This document shows positions 51,156 to 59,969 of a stretch of DNA of 64,000 nt, piece by piece. The stretch spans positions 62,001-126,000 of the forward strand of contig NZ_RRZK01000002.1 in NCBI RefSeq assembly GCF_004348895.1, in the 5' to 3' direction. A program made the position numbers and the translations under genes. Positions within the stretch are counted from its first letter, which is position 1, and each line of letters opens with the position of its first letter. Origin of the DNA: Pseudomonas vancouverensis. GTDB lineage: Bacteria; Pseudomonadota; Gammaproteobacteria; Pseudomonadales; Pseudomonadaceae. The notes beneath the pieces were generated by a model. That model was not told the DNA's origin and searched no databases. It was given only the letters and a program-made list of their open reading frames with translations.

Positions 51156-52448
51156 ATGCAGCTCATGCAGCCCAAGGCCGTCGCGCCTGCCCGCCCTTCT
51201 CGTCTCAGCTCCACCGCACTGGCCAGTGCCGCCGCGCTTGCCGGTTTTTCGCCGTTGAGTCAGGCCGATTTCATCGAAGACAGTTCGGCCACATTCGAAA
51301 CCCGCAACATGTACTTCAACCGCGACTTTCGCGACGGCACCAGCGCCCAGCAATCCAAGCGTGACGAATGGGCCCAGGGCTTCATGCTCAATCTGGAGTC
51401 GGGATACACCGATGGCACCGTGGGCTTTGGTGTCGATGCGCTGGGCATGCTGGGGGTCAAGCTCGATTCGAGCCCGGACCGCACCGGCTCAGGCCTGCTG
51501 CCGACCCACGACGACGGGCGAGCAGCGGACGAATACTCCAAGCTCGGCCTGACCGGCAAGGTGAAGATTTCCGCGACCGAACTGAAAATCGGCAGCCTGA
51601 TCCCCGAGCTGCCCATCCTCAAGCCCAACGACGGACGCATCCTGCCGCAGACGTTCGAAGGTGGCTTGCTGACCTCCAAGGAGATCAAGAACCTGACGTT
51701 CACCGGCGGCCGGCTGGACAAGGCCAAGGATCGCGACAGCACCGATTTCGAGGACATTGCCCTCAACAACAAGAACAGCCGCTTCGCCGGTACCGTGGCC
51801 GGCAAGCACTTCGATTTTGGCGGCCTGGACTACAAGTTCACCGACAAGATCACCGGCAGCTATCACTTCGCGCAGCTCGATGAAGTCTACAACCAGCACT
51901 TCATCGGCATGGTCGCCTCGCAAAAGTTCGGCCCGGGGACCTTCGCCACCGACCTGCGCTTTGCCCTCAGTGACGACCAGGGCGCGGCCCGCGGTGGCAA
52001 GATCGACAACAAGTCGCTCAACGGCCTGGTGAGCTACGCCTTGAGCGGACACAAGTTCAGCGCGGGTTACCAGCACATGTCCGGTGACAGTGCGTTCCCC
52101 TATGTCGACGGTACCGATCCGTACCTGGTGAACTTTGTGCAGATCAACGACTTTGCCGGCGCCGAAGAACGCTCCTGGCAAGCTCGCTACGACTTCGACT
52201 TCGTCACGCTCGGGGTTCCCGGCCTGACATTCATGAGCCGTTACCTGAGCGGCGACAACATCAAGCTCAAGAACGGCGACGAAGGCAAAGAGTGGGAACG
52301 CAACACCGAGATCAAATATGTAGTACAAAGCGGCGCACTCAAGGACGTCGCCGTGCGCCTGCGCAATGCCACCTACCGCTCCAACTACTCCGCTCGCGAC
52401 GCCGATGAAGTCCGTCTGCTGGTGAGCTACAGCGTTGCGCTCTGGTAG
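51156..52448 (+). CDS. opdH: OprD-family outer membrane porin (OpdH-like)
   Basis: A 430-residue outer-membrane porin. A signal peptide (ALASAAALAGFSPLSQADFI) leads into an 18-stranded barrel with alternating aromatic strands and ends SYSVALW as OprD proteins do. Segments such as FIEDSSATFETRNMYFNRDF and TFEGGLLTSKEIKNLTFTGG are family-specific. Linkage to tctCBA and tctDE indicates OpdH, the tricarboxylate (cis-aconitate, citrate) porin. The ATG at 51156 has GGAG 11 nt upstream; another Met three codons later is possible. It starts the operon. Confidence 0.93.
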   Translation: MQLMQPKAVAPARPSRLSSTALASAAALAGFSPLSQADFIEDSSATFETRNMYFNRDFRDGTSAQQSKRDEWAQGFMLNLESGYTDGTVGFGVDALGMLGVKLDSSPDRTGSGLLPTHDDGRAADEYSKLGLTGKVKISATELKIGSLIPELPILKPNDGRILPQTFEGGLLTSKEIKNLTFTGGRLDKAKDRDSTDFEDIALNNKNSRFAGTVAGKHFDFGGLDYKFTDKITGSYHFAQLDEVYNQHFIGMVASQKFGPGTFATDLRFALSDDQGAARGGKIDNKSLNGLVSYALSGHKFSAGYQHMSGDSAFPYVDGTDPYLVNFVQINDFAGAEERSWQARYDFDFVTLGVPGLTFMSRYLSGDNIKLKNGDEGKEWERNTEIKYVVQSGALKDVAVRLRNATYRSNYSARDADEVRLLVSYSVALW

Positions 52449-52498
52449 TGGTCAACCCCGAACTCCTGCACACAACAACAATTCCTCTGGAGACGAAA

Positions 52499-53488
52499 AT
52501 GGACTTATCACTGCGTAAAATTGCCCTGGCCGTCAGCTGCCTGCTGTTCACCGGCCCCTTGCTGGCCGACGAAGCTGGCGAACCGAAGCGCCCTGAATGC
52601 ATCGCCCCGGCCTCTCCTGGCGGTGGCTTCGACCTGACCTGCAAACTGGCGCAGAGCGCGCTGGTCAACGAAAAACTGCTGAGCAAACCGATGCGCGTGA
52701 CCTACATGCCCGGCGGCGTCGGCGCGGTGGCGTACAACGCGGTGGTCGCACAGCGCCCGGCCGATGCCGGCACGCTGGTGGCCTGGTCCAGCGGTTCGCT
52801 GTTGAACCTGGCCCAAGGCAAGTTCGGTCGCTTCGATGAAAGCAACGTGCGCTGGCTGGCGGCCGTCGGCACCAGCTACGGCGCCATCGCGGTGAAAAGT
52901 GATTCGCCCTACAAGACCCTCGACGACCTGGTCCAGGCACTGAAGAAAGACCCGAGCAAAGTGGTGATCGGTTCCGGCGGCACCGTCGGCAGCCAGGACT
53001 GGATGCAAACCGCATTGATCGCCAAGGCTGCCGGGATCAACCCCCGTGACCTGCGTTATGTGGCCCTCGAAGGCGGCGGTGAAATCGCCACCGCCCTGCT
53101 CGGCGGGCACATCCAGGTCGGCAGCACCGACATCTCGGACTCCATGCCACACATCCAGAGCGGTGACATGCGCCTGCTGGCGGTGTTCGCCAACGAGCGT
53201 CTGGACGAGCCGGAAATGAAAGGCATCCCGACCGCCAAGGAGCAAGGTTACGACATCGTCTGGCCGGTGGTGCGCGGCTTCTACCTCGGGCCAAAGGTCA
53301 GCGATGCCGAATACGCCTGGTGGAAAAACGCCTTCGACAAGCTGCTGGCCTCCGAAGACTTCGCCAAGCTGCGCGACCAGCGCGAGCTGTTCCCGTTCGC
53401 CATGACCGGGCCTGAACTGGACACCTACGTGAAGAAGCAGGTCGCCGACTACAAGATGCTGGCCAAAGAGTTCGGCCTGATTCAGTAA
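52499..53488 (+). CDS. tctC: Tripartite tricarboxylate transporter substrate-binding protein TctC
   Basis: A 329-residue periplasmic binding protein with a signal peptide (KIALAVSCLLFTGPLLADEA). The Bug/TctC fold shows APASPGGGFDLTCKLAQSAL, MPGGVGAVAYNAVVAQRPAD and GHIQVGSTDISDSMPHIQSG, which lines the ligand site. It binds citrate or other tricarboxylates entering through OpdH. The ATG at 52499 has GGAG 7 nt upstream. It is 50 nt after opdH and followed by tctB and tctA. Confidence 0.95.
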   Translation: MDLSLRKIALAVSCLLFTGPLLADEAGEPKRPECIAPASPGGGFDLTCKLAQSALVNEKLLSKPMRVTYMPGGVGAVAYNAVVAQRPADAGTLVAWSSGSLLNLAQGKFGRFDESNVRWLAAVGTSYGAIAVKSDSPYKTLDDLVQALKKDPSKVVIGSGGTVGSQDWMQTALIAKAAGINPRDLRYVALEGGGEIATALLGGHIQVGSTDISDSMPHIQSGDMRLLAVFANERLDEPEMKGIPTAKEQGYDIVWPVVRGFYLGPKVSDAEYAWWKNAFDKLLASEDFAKLRDQRELFPFAMTGPELDTYVKKQVADYKMLAKEFGLIQ

Positions 53489-53548
53489 TCGTCTCGGTAT
53501 CTCAAGGTCATGCCCTCGCGCATCGGGGGCATGACCCAGGAGCTTGTC

Positions 53549-54013
53549 ATGGTCGTACTCTTGCAACGAATCTTTGCAGTCACGCTGCTGCTGGCCTGTG
53601 TGGGCCTGGCCTTGATGGCCTGGCCGTACCAGGCGCCCTTTTCCTATGAACCCGTCGGCCCGCGAGCCTTTCCCTTGCTGTTGCTGGCATTGATGGGCGT
53701 TGCCTTGCTCTACCTGTCGTTCCGTCCTACGCCCATCGTGCACAGCGAAGACGAACCGCCGCTGGACCGTGAAACCCTGACCAAGATCGGCCTTTGTATT
53801 GCCTTGCTGGTGGTGTTCGCCGGCACGTTCGAATCCCTGGGCTTCATCGTTTCCAGCATCCTCATCGGCGTGCCGATGGCCCGTCTGTACGGCGGCCGCT
53901 GGTTGCCCAGCCTGCTGATCATCAGCCTGATGAGCCTCGGACTGTACGGTTTGTTCGACCGTGTAATGGACGTACCACTGCCGTTGGGCCTGCTCGACGT
54001 TCTGGAGAACTGA
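53549..54013 (+). CDS. tctB: Tripartite tricarboxylate transporter small permease subunit TctB
   Basis: A 154-residue membrane protein with four hydrophobic segments (IFAVTLLLACVGLALMAWPY; AFPLLLLALMGVALLYLSFR; IGLCIALLVVFAGTFESLGF; LLIISLMSLGLYGLFDRVMD), the normal TctB topology. I chose the ATG at 53549, which has GGAG 7 nt before it; ATG at 53531 or an upstream start at 53510 would add residues without similarity. It overlaps nothing but lies 1 nt before tctA, indicating coupling. Confidence 0.9.
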   Translation: MVVLLQRIFAVTLLLACVGLALMAWPYQAPFSYEPVGPRAFPLLLLALMGVALLYLSFRPTPIVHSEDEPPLDRETLTKIGLCIALLVVFAGTFESLGFIVSSILIGVPMARLYGGRWLPSLLIISLMSLGLYGLFDRVMDVPLPLGLLDVLEN

Positions 54014-54014
54014 T

Positions 54015-55529
54015 ATGGATACCCTTAGCTACCTTGGCCAGGGCTTCGGCGTCGCACTGACACCGTACAACCTGGTCACTGCCTTGAGCGGCACCCTGAT
54101 CGGCACCGTGGTCGGCCTGTTGCCCGGCCTGGGACCGATCAACGGCGTGGCGTTGCTGATCCCGATTGCATTCGCCCTCGGCCTGCCACCGGAGTCGGCC
54201 CTGATCCTGTTGGCGGCGGTGTACCTGGGCTGTGAATACGGCGGTCGAATCAGCTCGATCCTGCTGAACATCCCCGGCGAAGCCTCCACCGTCATGACCA
54301 CCCTCGATGGCTATCCGATGGCCCGCAAAGGCCTGGCCGGCGTGGCGCTGTCCCTGTCGGCCTGGAGTTCATTCATCGGCGCGTTCATCGCCATCTGCGG
54401 CATGGTGCTGTTCGCCCCGCTGCTGGCGAAATGGGCGATCGCCTTCGGCCCGGCGGAATACTTCGTGCTGATGGTCTTCGCGATCATCTGCCTGGGCGGC
54501 ATGGCCGGCGACAAACCACTGAAAACCTTCATCTCGGCCCTGATCGGCTTGTTCCTGGCCTGCGTCGGCATCGATGCCAACAGTGGCGTCTATCGCTTCA
54601 CCGGCGACAACATCCACCTCACCGATGGCATCCAGTTCGTGGTGCTGGTGCTGGGCCTGTTCTCCATCAGCGAAATCCTGCTGTTGCTGGAAAAGACCCA
54701 CCATGGCCAGGAGGCAGTGAAGGCCACCGGGCGCATGCTGTTCAATTTCAAGGAAGCGTCCTCGGTGTTCATCGTCAACCTGCGTTGCGGTGTCCTGGGC
54801 TTCATCATGGGCGTCCTGCCCGGTGCCGGCGCGACATTGGCCAGTGCCGTGGCCTACATGACCGAGAAGCGCATCGCCGGTCCCAACAGTGAATTCGGCA
54901 AGGGTGACAAACGAGGCCTGGCGGCACCGGAAACCGCCATCGGCGCAGCGGCTTGCGGTGCAATGGTGCCGATGCTGACCCTTGGCGTACCGGGTTCGGG
55001 CACCACGGCGGTGATGATCGGCGCGCTGTCGCTGTACAACATCACCCCGGGCCCGTTGTTGTTCCAACAGCAACCCGACATCGTCTGGGGCCTGATCGCC
55101 TCGTTGTTCATCGCCAACTTCATGCTGGTGATCCTCAACATCCCGATGATCCGCATTTTCACGCGCATCCTCGCCGTGCCGAACTGGGCGCTGGTGCCGG
55201 TGATCGCGATCATCACCGCAATCGGCGTGTATGCCGTGCACGCGACCACCTTCGACCTGTTCCTGATGATCGGCATCGGCATCTTCGGCTACATCCTGCG
55301 CAAGCTGGACTTCCCGCTGTCGCCGATTCTGCTGGGCTTCATCCTCGGCGGTTTGATGGAGCAGAACCTGCGTCGCGCGCTGTCGATTTCCAACGGTGCA
55401 CTGGAGATCCTCTGGTCGAGTCCGATCACAATGGGCTGCTGGATCCTCAGCGCGATCATGCTCCTGGTACCGCTGCTGCGTATCTGGCGCAAACGCGCTG
55501 TCGCCCGCCGTGCGATTGCCGATGCTTGA
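54015..55529 (+). CDS. tctA: Tripartite tricarboxylate transporter large permease subunit TctA
   Basis: A 504-residue inner-membrane protein with about twelve membrane helices. The TctA signatures are TVVGLLPGLGPINGVALLIP near the start and GVLPGAGATLASAVAYMTEK in the middle, repeating a G-L-P-G motif in each half. It forms the sodium- or proton-driven channel of the TctABC transporter. The last 8 nt overlap the AbrB-type gene. A paralogue's C-terminal end starts this window. Confidence 0.95.
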   Translation: MDTLSYLGQGFGVALTPYNLVTALSGTLIGTVVGLLPGLGPINGVALLIPIAFALGLPPESALILLAAVYLGCEYGGRISSILLNIPGEASTVMTTLDGYPMARKGLAGVALSLSAWSSFIGAFIAICGMVLFAPLLAKWAIAFGPAEYFVLMVFAIICLGGMAGDKPLKTFISALIGLFLACVGIDANSGVYRFTGDNIHLTDGIQFVVLVLGLFSISEILLLLEKTHHGQEAVKATGRMLFNFKEASSVFIVNLRCGVLGFIMGVLPGAGATLASAVAYMTEKRIAGPNSEFGKGDKRGLAAPETAIGAAACGAMVPMLTLGVPGSGTTAVMIGALSLYNITPGPLLFQQQPDIVWGLIASLFIANFMLVILNIPMIRIFTRILAVPNWALVPVIAIITAIGVYAVHATTFDLFLMIGIGIFGYILRKLDFPLSPILLGFILGGLMEQNLRRALSISNGALEILWSSPITMGCWILSAIMLLVPLLRIWRKRAVARRAIADA

Positions 55530-56562
55530 TCGTTCTTCCCTGAAAACCTGGTGGGGAACCCCGCTGGTCGGTCTGCTGGGTGGCTATGTCGCCAGCCAGA
55601 TCGGCTGGCCTTTGCCGTGGATGGTCGGCTCGTTGCTGGCGATCATCCTCGTGCGTTGCCTCACCCCTTGGCAACTGGCTGAAATCCCTGGCGGCCGCAA
55701 GTGCGGCCAGTGGATCGTCGGCATCGGTATCGGCCTGCACTTCACCCCGGTGGTGATGGAGCAGGTGCTCAGTCATTTCGGCCTGATCTTCTTTGGTGCC
55801 CTGGTCACCAGCCTGTCCGCCGTGGTCGGCGTCTGGCTGATGCGGCGCACCGGTGAAGACCGGGCCACCGCGTTTTTCTCCAGCATGCCCGGCGGCTCCG
55901 GCGAGATGGTCAACCTCGGCGCGCGCAACGGCGCGGTGCTCAGCCGTGTCGCGGCGGGGCAAAGTTTGCGGGTGTTGGTGGTGGTGCTCTGTGTTCCGGC
56001 GGCTTTCAAATACCTGCTGGGCGACGGCACACCCATCAGCCACGCAGGCAGCGTCGATTGGCGCTGGTTGGCCATCCTGTTTCCCGCGGGCGCCCTGCTC
56101 GCCTGGCTCTGGCAGCGTTTGCGGCAACCCAACCCCTGGTTGTTCGGCCCTTTGTTGGTCAGTGCCGTGGCGAGCATCAGCTGGGATCTGCACATCGGTT
56201 TGCCCGACGGCGGCAGCCAGATCGGTCAGTGGTTGATCGGCAGCGGATTGGGCTGTCACTTCAACCGGCAGTTCTTCCGCCGCGCGCCGTCTTTCATGGG
56301 GCGGACCTTGATCGGTACCGCGCTGACCATGTTGATTGCCACCGGCGCGGCCTTGGGCTTGAGTGCGCTGACCCAGCTGGATTTGCGTTCGTTGACCTTG
56401 GGCATGATGCCCGGCGGCATTGCCGAAATGAGCCTGACGGCAGAGACCCTGCAACTGTCGGTGCCGCTGGTCACGGCGATGCAGGTGATGCGATTGTTGT
56501 TTGTGCTGTTTCTGGCGGAGCCGTTGTTCAAGTACTGGAACCGGGATCCAGATTCAGATTGA
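55522..56562 (+). CDS. AbrB family membrane protein (AbrB duplication type)
   Basis: A 346-residue membrane protein in two similar halves, with repeated motifs GGYVASQIGWPLPWMVGSLL / LDLRSLTLGMMPGGIAEMSL and a central FFSSMPGGSGEMVNLGARNG. This is the AbrB/YpdE-like duplication (unrelated to the Bacillus DNA-binding AbrB). Some members relate to ammonia mono-oxygenase operons; the function is not known. It overlaps tctA by 8 nt, so its product probably has a role in tricarboxylate metabolism or simply shares the transcript. Confidence 0.85.
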   Translation: MLDRSSLKTWWGTPLVGLLGGYVASQIGWPLPWMVGSLLAIILVRCLTPWQLAEIPGGRKCGQWIVGIGIGLHFTPVVMEQVLSHFGLIFFGALVTSLSAVVGVWLMRRTGEDRATAFFSSMPGGSGEMVNLGARNGAVLSRVAAGQSLRVLVVVLCVPAAFKYLLGDGTPISHAGSVDWRWLAILFPAGALLAWLWQRLRQPNPWLFGPLLVSAVASISWDLHIGLPDGGSQIGQWLIGSGLGCHFNRQFFRRAPSFMGRTLIGTALTMLIATGAALGLSALTQLDLRSLTLGMMPGGIAEMSLTAETLQLSVPLVTAMQVMRLLFVLFLAEPLFKYWNRDPDSD

Positions 56563-56625
56563 AAAACCGCGTCAATTTCATCATCGGAATGCCGCCCGGT
56601 GCCGGGCAGCGTTCCGACGATGCTT

Positions 56626-57318
56626 TTAAAGCGGCGGCAACCGCCACTCGATCGGCGTCTCGCCATTCTGTTCGAGAAACTTGTTGCTCCGGCTGAAGTG
56701 CCCACACCCCAGAAAACCGCGATAAGCCGACAGCGGTGACGGGTGTACGGAGGTCAGCACCAGGTGCTTGGTCGCATCGATCAGTTTCTGTTTGCTCTGG
56801 GCATGGGCGCCCCACAGCATGAACACCAGGTGCGGTTGCTGCTGGCTGACCACCTCAATGATCCGATCGGTGAAAAACTGCCAGCCCTTGTCCTTGTGCG
56901 CATTGGCGTTGGCGCGCTCCACGGTCATGGTGGTGTTGAGCATCAGCACGCCCTGATCCGCCCAGCTCTGCAAATAGCCGTGGTTGGGGATGTCGATGTT
57001 CAGGTCGCGCTTCAATTCCTTGTAGATGTTCACCAACGACGGCGGCGCCGGCACACCCGGTTGCACCGAGAAGCACAGGCCGTGGGCCTGGCCCGGACCG
57101 TGATACGGATCCTGGCCGAGAATCACCACTTTGACCTTATCCAGCGGCGTGGAGTTGAGCGCGTTGAAAATCATCGGCCCTGGCGGATAGATCTCCTTGC
57201 CGGCCGCCCGCTCCTGTTGCAGGAAATTTCGCAACTCTGCCATGTAAGGCTGGTCGAACTCAGCACGCAGTGCCTCCTTCCAGCTCGGTTCGAGTTTGAT
57301 ACGGTCGTCAGCAGTCAT
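56626..57318 (-). CDS. ung: Uracil-DNA glycosylase
   Basis: A 230-residue DNA-repair enzyme that removes uracil from DNA. Motif A with the catalytic Asp is [20 protein letters not shown]; motif B with the His is [20 protein letters not shown]. The intervening [12 protein letters not shown] matches the family. I chose the ATG at 57318 ([16 protein letters not shown]); an ATG two codons earlier (57324) is equally possible. It converges on the tctA/AbrB operon, with a 63-nt gap. Confidence 0.94.
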   Translation of the reverse strand: MTADDRIKLEPSWKEALRAEFDQPYMAELRNFLQQERAAGKEIYPPGPMIFNALNSTPLDKVKVVILGQDPYHGPGQAHGLCFSVQPGVPAPPSLVNIYKELKRDLNIDIPNHGYLQSWADQGVLMLNTTMTVERANANAHKDKGWQFFTDRIIEVVSQQQPHLVFMLWGAHAQSKQKLIDATKHLVLTSVHPSPLSAYRGFLGCGHFSRSNKFLEQNGETPIEWRLPPL

Positions 57319-57450
57319 GGTCATACCCGGCAAAAACAATGGGGCGAACCCTAGGAAAGCCTACCTCGCTTGTCAATTGATCTGACGCAGATCCGGCACT
57401 TTCCCACACAGCGATCATACTTATCCCTCAAATTCCCGATCGAGGTCACG

Positions 57451-58563
57451 ATGAATCTGCACTTCGAAGAACTCACCGGTACTGACGGCGCCCGAATCGG
57501 CATCGCCAGCCTGGACGCTGAAAAGTCGCTCAACGCGCTGTCCCTGCCGATGATCAACGCCCTGCGCGACCGCATGGACGCCTGGGCCAAGGACCCGCAA
57601 ATCGTCTGCGTGCTGTTGCGGGGTAATGGGCCCAAGGCTTTTTGCGCCGGTGGCGAGGTGCGCAGCCTGGTAGAAGCCTGTCGCGCGCACCCTGGCGAGG
57701 TGCCGCCACTGGCCGCGCAATTCTTTGCGGCGGAATATCGTCTGGATTTCAACCTGCACACCTACCCCAAACCCTTGATCTGCTGGGGCCACGGTTACGT
57801 GCTCGGCGGCGGCATGGGGTTATTACAGGGTGCAAGCATTCGCATCGTTACACCGAGCAGCCGTCTGGCGATGCCGGAGATCAGCATCGGCCTGTACCCG
57901 GACGTGGGTGGCAGCTGGTTTCTCTCGCGACTGCCCGGCAAGCTGGGTTTGTTTCTCGGCTTGACCGGTGCGCACATGAACGCTCGCGATGCGATCGATC
58001 TGGACCTGGCTGACCGCTTCCTGCTCGAAGATCAGCAACCCAAACTGATCGAAGGCCTGCTGCAGCTGAACTGGCAGGAACAAACACCGATGCAGCTCAA
58101 CAGCCTGCTCAAGGCCCTGCAACAGGAAGCGGCCGAGCAGATGCCCGAAGCGCAGTGGCTGCCCCGACGTCGGCATATCGACGAGTGGCTCGACGTCAGC
58201 GATGTGCGCTGTGCCTGGAAAGCCATCAGCGCACTGCGCGATCATGCCGATCCGCTGCTCAGCCGCGCGGCCAAGACCATGTGCGAAGGTTCACCGCTCA
58301 CCGCGCACCTGGTCTGGGAGCAGATCACCCGCGCACGGCACCTGTCGCTGGCGCAGGTCTTTCAGATGGAATACACACTGAGCCTCAACTGCTGTCGCCA
58401 TCCCGAGTTCAGTGAAGGCGTGCGGGCGCGCTTGATCGACAAGGATCAAAAACCCCACTGGCATTGGCCGGACATCAACCATGTGCCGGATGCAGTGGTG
58501 GAGGCGCACTTTCAAAAGGCGTGGGAAGGTCGGCATCCGTTGGCGGATCTGTCCGAGTACTAA
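57451..58563 (+). CDS. Enoyl-CoA hydratase/isomerase family protein (HIBYL-CoA hydrolase-like)
   Basis: A 370-residue crotonase-fold protein. The oxyanion-hole segments are GNGPKAFCAGGEVRSLVEAC and WGHGYVLGGGMGLLQGASIR, and the catalytic stretch MPEISIGLYPDVGGSWFLSR is that of the ECH_2 group including 3-hydroxyisobutyryl-CoA hydrolase. The C-terminal 100 residues (SRAAKTMCEGSPLTAHLVWE; FQMEYTLSLNCCRHPEFSEG) support that group over simple hydratases. The valine pathway is not otherwise present here. CGAGGTCACG precedes the ATG. Confidence 0.88.
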   Translation: MNLHFEELTGTDGARIGIASLDAEKSLNALSLPMINALRDRMDAWAKDPQIVCVLLRGNGPKAFCAGGEVRSLVEACRAHPGEVPPLAAQFFAAEYRLDFNLHTYPKPLICWGHGYVLGGGMGLLQGASIRIVTPSSRLAMPEISIGLYPDVGGSWFLSRLPGKLGLFLGLTGAHMNARDAIDLDLADRFLLEDQQPKLIEGLLQLNWQEQTPMQLNSLLKALQQEAAEQMPEAQWLPRRRHIDEWLDVSDVRCAWKAISALRDHADPLLSRAAKTMCEGSPLTAHLVWEQITRARHLSLAQVFQMEYTLSLNCCRHPEFSEGVRARLIDKDQKPHWHWPDINHVPDAVVEAHFQKAWEGRHPLADLSEY

Positions 58564-58572
58564 AGTTCGGAC

Positions 58573-58611
58573 AAAAACAGTGGTAGCTAGCCAGCCAGCT
58601 CCCACTGTTTT
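58573..58611. terminator. Bidirectional terminator-like hairpin
   Basis: ACAGTGG (58577-58583) pairs with CCACTGT (58602-58608), flanked by AAAAA and TTTT. It lies between the convergent ECH-family gene and the first tyrosine-rich lipoprotein gene. Confidence 0.65.
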
Positions 58612-58629
58612 GCGTTTAGCTCAAGAGAA

Positions 58630-59079
58630 TCAGCGGTGCCCGCCTCGTCCGTCGTGATCACCATGCCCGCCTCGATGATCTCGTCCGTCATGATCGCGGT
58701 CGCCCCACCCGCCGCGGTTACCGCCGTTCCAATCCTGATTCTGATGCCCGCGGTAATCACCGCGTGACGATTGATAATAACGAGGGCCTGGCTGGTAATA
58801 CCGGGCCGCCGGTTGATAGACCCGTGGCTGGTAGTAATAACGCGGCGTCGGCTTGTAGTAGCGCGCCGGGGGAGCGTAGTAACGAGGTGGTGGTGTGTAG
58901 TAACCGCCGCCATTGGAATAATAGGAACTGCCCCCGGCGTAATAGGCCGGTGCAGGTGAGGTGTAGACCTCGGAGCTGTAGTAACCGTCTCCTCCATCGG
59001 AATAAGGCACGCAGGCCCCCAGGGATAATCCCGACACAGCAATCAACAGCATTTGACAGAGTTTCTTTCGACTGAGCAT
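58630..59079 (-). CDS. Tyrosine-rich lipoprotein with histidine/glycine-rich tail
   Basis: A 149-residue protein. The signal peptide MLSRKKLCQMLLIAVSGLSL ends in the lipobox L-S-L-G-A-C, so the mature protein is lipid-anchored. The mature region is unusual: repeated Pro-x-Tyr-Tyr units (PPPRYYAPPARYYKPTPRYY; QPRVYQPAARYYQPGPRYYQ) and a tail rich in His, Gly, Asp and Arg (DHDGRDHRGGHGDHDGRGGH). Such a tail could bind metals. AGGAGGCCGCC precedes the ATG. The next lipoprotein gene lies 166 nt upstream and is similar in style. I know no function. Confidence 0.75.
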   Translation of the reverse strand: MLSRKKLCQMLLIAVSGLSLGACVPYSDGGDGYYSSEVYTSPAPAYYAGGSSYYSNGGGYYTPPPRYYAPPARYYKPTPRYYYQPRVYQPAARYYQPGPRYYQSSRGDYRGHQNQDWNGGNRGGWGDRDHDGRDHRGGHGDHDGRGGHR

Positions 59080-59245
59080 GGCGGCCTCCTGGACCGCGAG
59101 CGGGCCGCACCAGCGACGCTGGCAGGCAACAGTCAAATATTGATGACTGTCGAAGAATCAGACATCGATTTCGGCATCTGGTGCGATCCCGTAACAACTT
59201 GAAACATGTCGTCGATGAAAGCTTTTTCATCCATTCATGCGCTGA

Positions 59246-59521
59246 TTAGTGGTGGCCGCCATGGTATCCACCGCCGTGATATCCCCCACCGTAATAGCCA
59301 CCGTGGTAGTAAGGATGAGCGTAGTAGCGGTAGCGATAGCCACCGTAATAACGCGGGCCGTAGTAGCCGTAATAGCCATAGTAGAAAGGCGAGTAGTAAC
59401 CGTAGGAGTAGCCTGGGGAGTAGTAGTAAGGCGTGGCGTAGACGTCGGCGGGGCCATCGTAGTAGTAACAGCCGGACAGCCCAAGACCGAGTAACGAACC
59501 GAGCAACAATCGACGCAGCAT
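59246..59521 (-). CDS. Tyrosine/glycine-rich lipoprotein
   Basis: A 91-residue protein with signal peptide and lipobox MLRRLLLGSLLGLGLSGCYY. After the cysteine about one third of residues are tyrosine, arranged in YYG/YYS units (YYSPFYYGYYGYYGPRYYGG), ending in Gly-Gly-Tyr-His-Gly repeats (GGYYGGGYHGGGYHGGHH). It resembles the downstream lipoprotein in composition but not in order, and the two probably arose by related low-complexity expansion. GAGGCCGTC lies upstream of the ATG. Function unknown. Confidence 0.72.
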   Translation of the reverse strand: MLRRLLLGSLLGLGLSGCYYYDGPADVYATPYYYSPGYSYGYYSPFYYGYYGYYGPRYYGGYRYRYYAHPYYHGGYYGGGYHGGGYHGGHH

Positions 59522-59813
59522 GACGGCCTCCGTAAAGACCTGTGACAGCAGTCGGCACAGACCGGCTGACACTCCATTTGACTGCCGAATCCTTGCCGAG
59601 TGCAATCATCCACCTTGCGTCGGATCAGCGGGCTGATACGTCCCATTGCGGTGCGCCCCCGCACCATCTCAAGGCAACACTGGCAGCCCGAATCAGCACC
59701 CTCCCCCTTCCAGCCCGCGAACCAGAAGCCTCGGCCAAACCTGGCACGCCTCTCGCTTTAGCAACCCCGTGCAGGAGTCACCAAAGGTTCGCGGCACCAC
59801 AATCTGAAAATGG
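59522..59813. other. Intergenic region before the guanidine operon
   Basis: This stretch lies between the divergent lipoprotein gene and the riboswitch. The operon promoter should be in its right half, but no -10/-35 pair stands out. No gene is supported. Confidence 0.5.
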
Positions 59814-59908
59814 CTGACTAGGGTTCCGGCTCGCCAAGGCGAGTGTCTGGTCCGAGAGTTGGCGACCTCCAGTTGAGGTTACACGGCGGGACAAAAGCCC
59901 GGGAGACA
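59814..59908 (+). ncRNA. Guanidine-I riboswitch (ykkC class)
   Basis: Conserved landmarks are in order: CTAGGGTTCCG (59818-59828), GGTCCGAGAG (59849-59858) and ACGGCGGGACAAAAGCCCGG followed by GAGA (59883-59906). These are the invariant elements of the ykkC RNA that binds free guanidine and raises expression of the genes behind it. No terminator with a T-tract is visible before the ATG at 59970, so control might be at translation, but this cannot be settled by eye. Confidence 0.95.
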
Positions 59909-59969
59909 AGCCACCGTCAGCGGTGCCGCGTTGCCTTCCTGTCCGCCCTTGATCAACTGGAGAACCACC

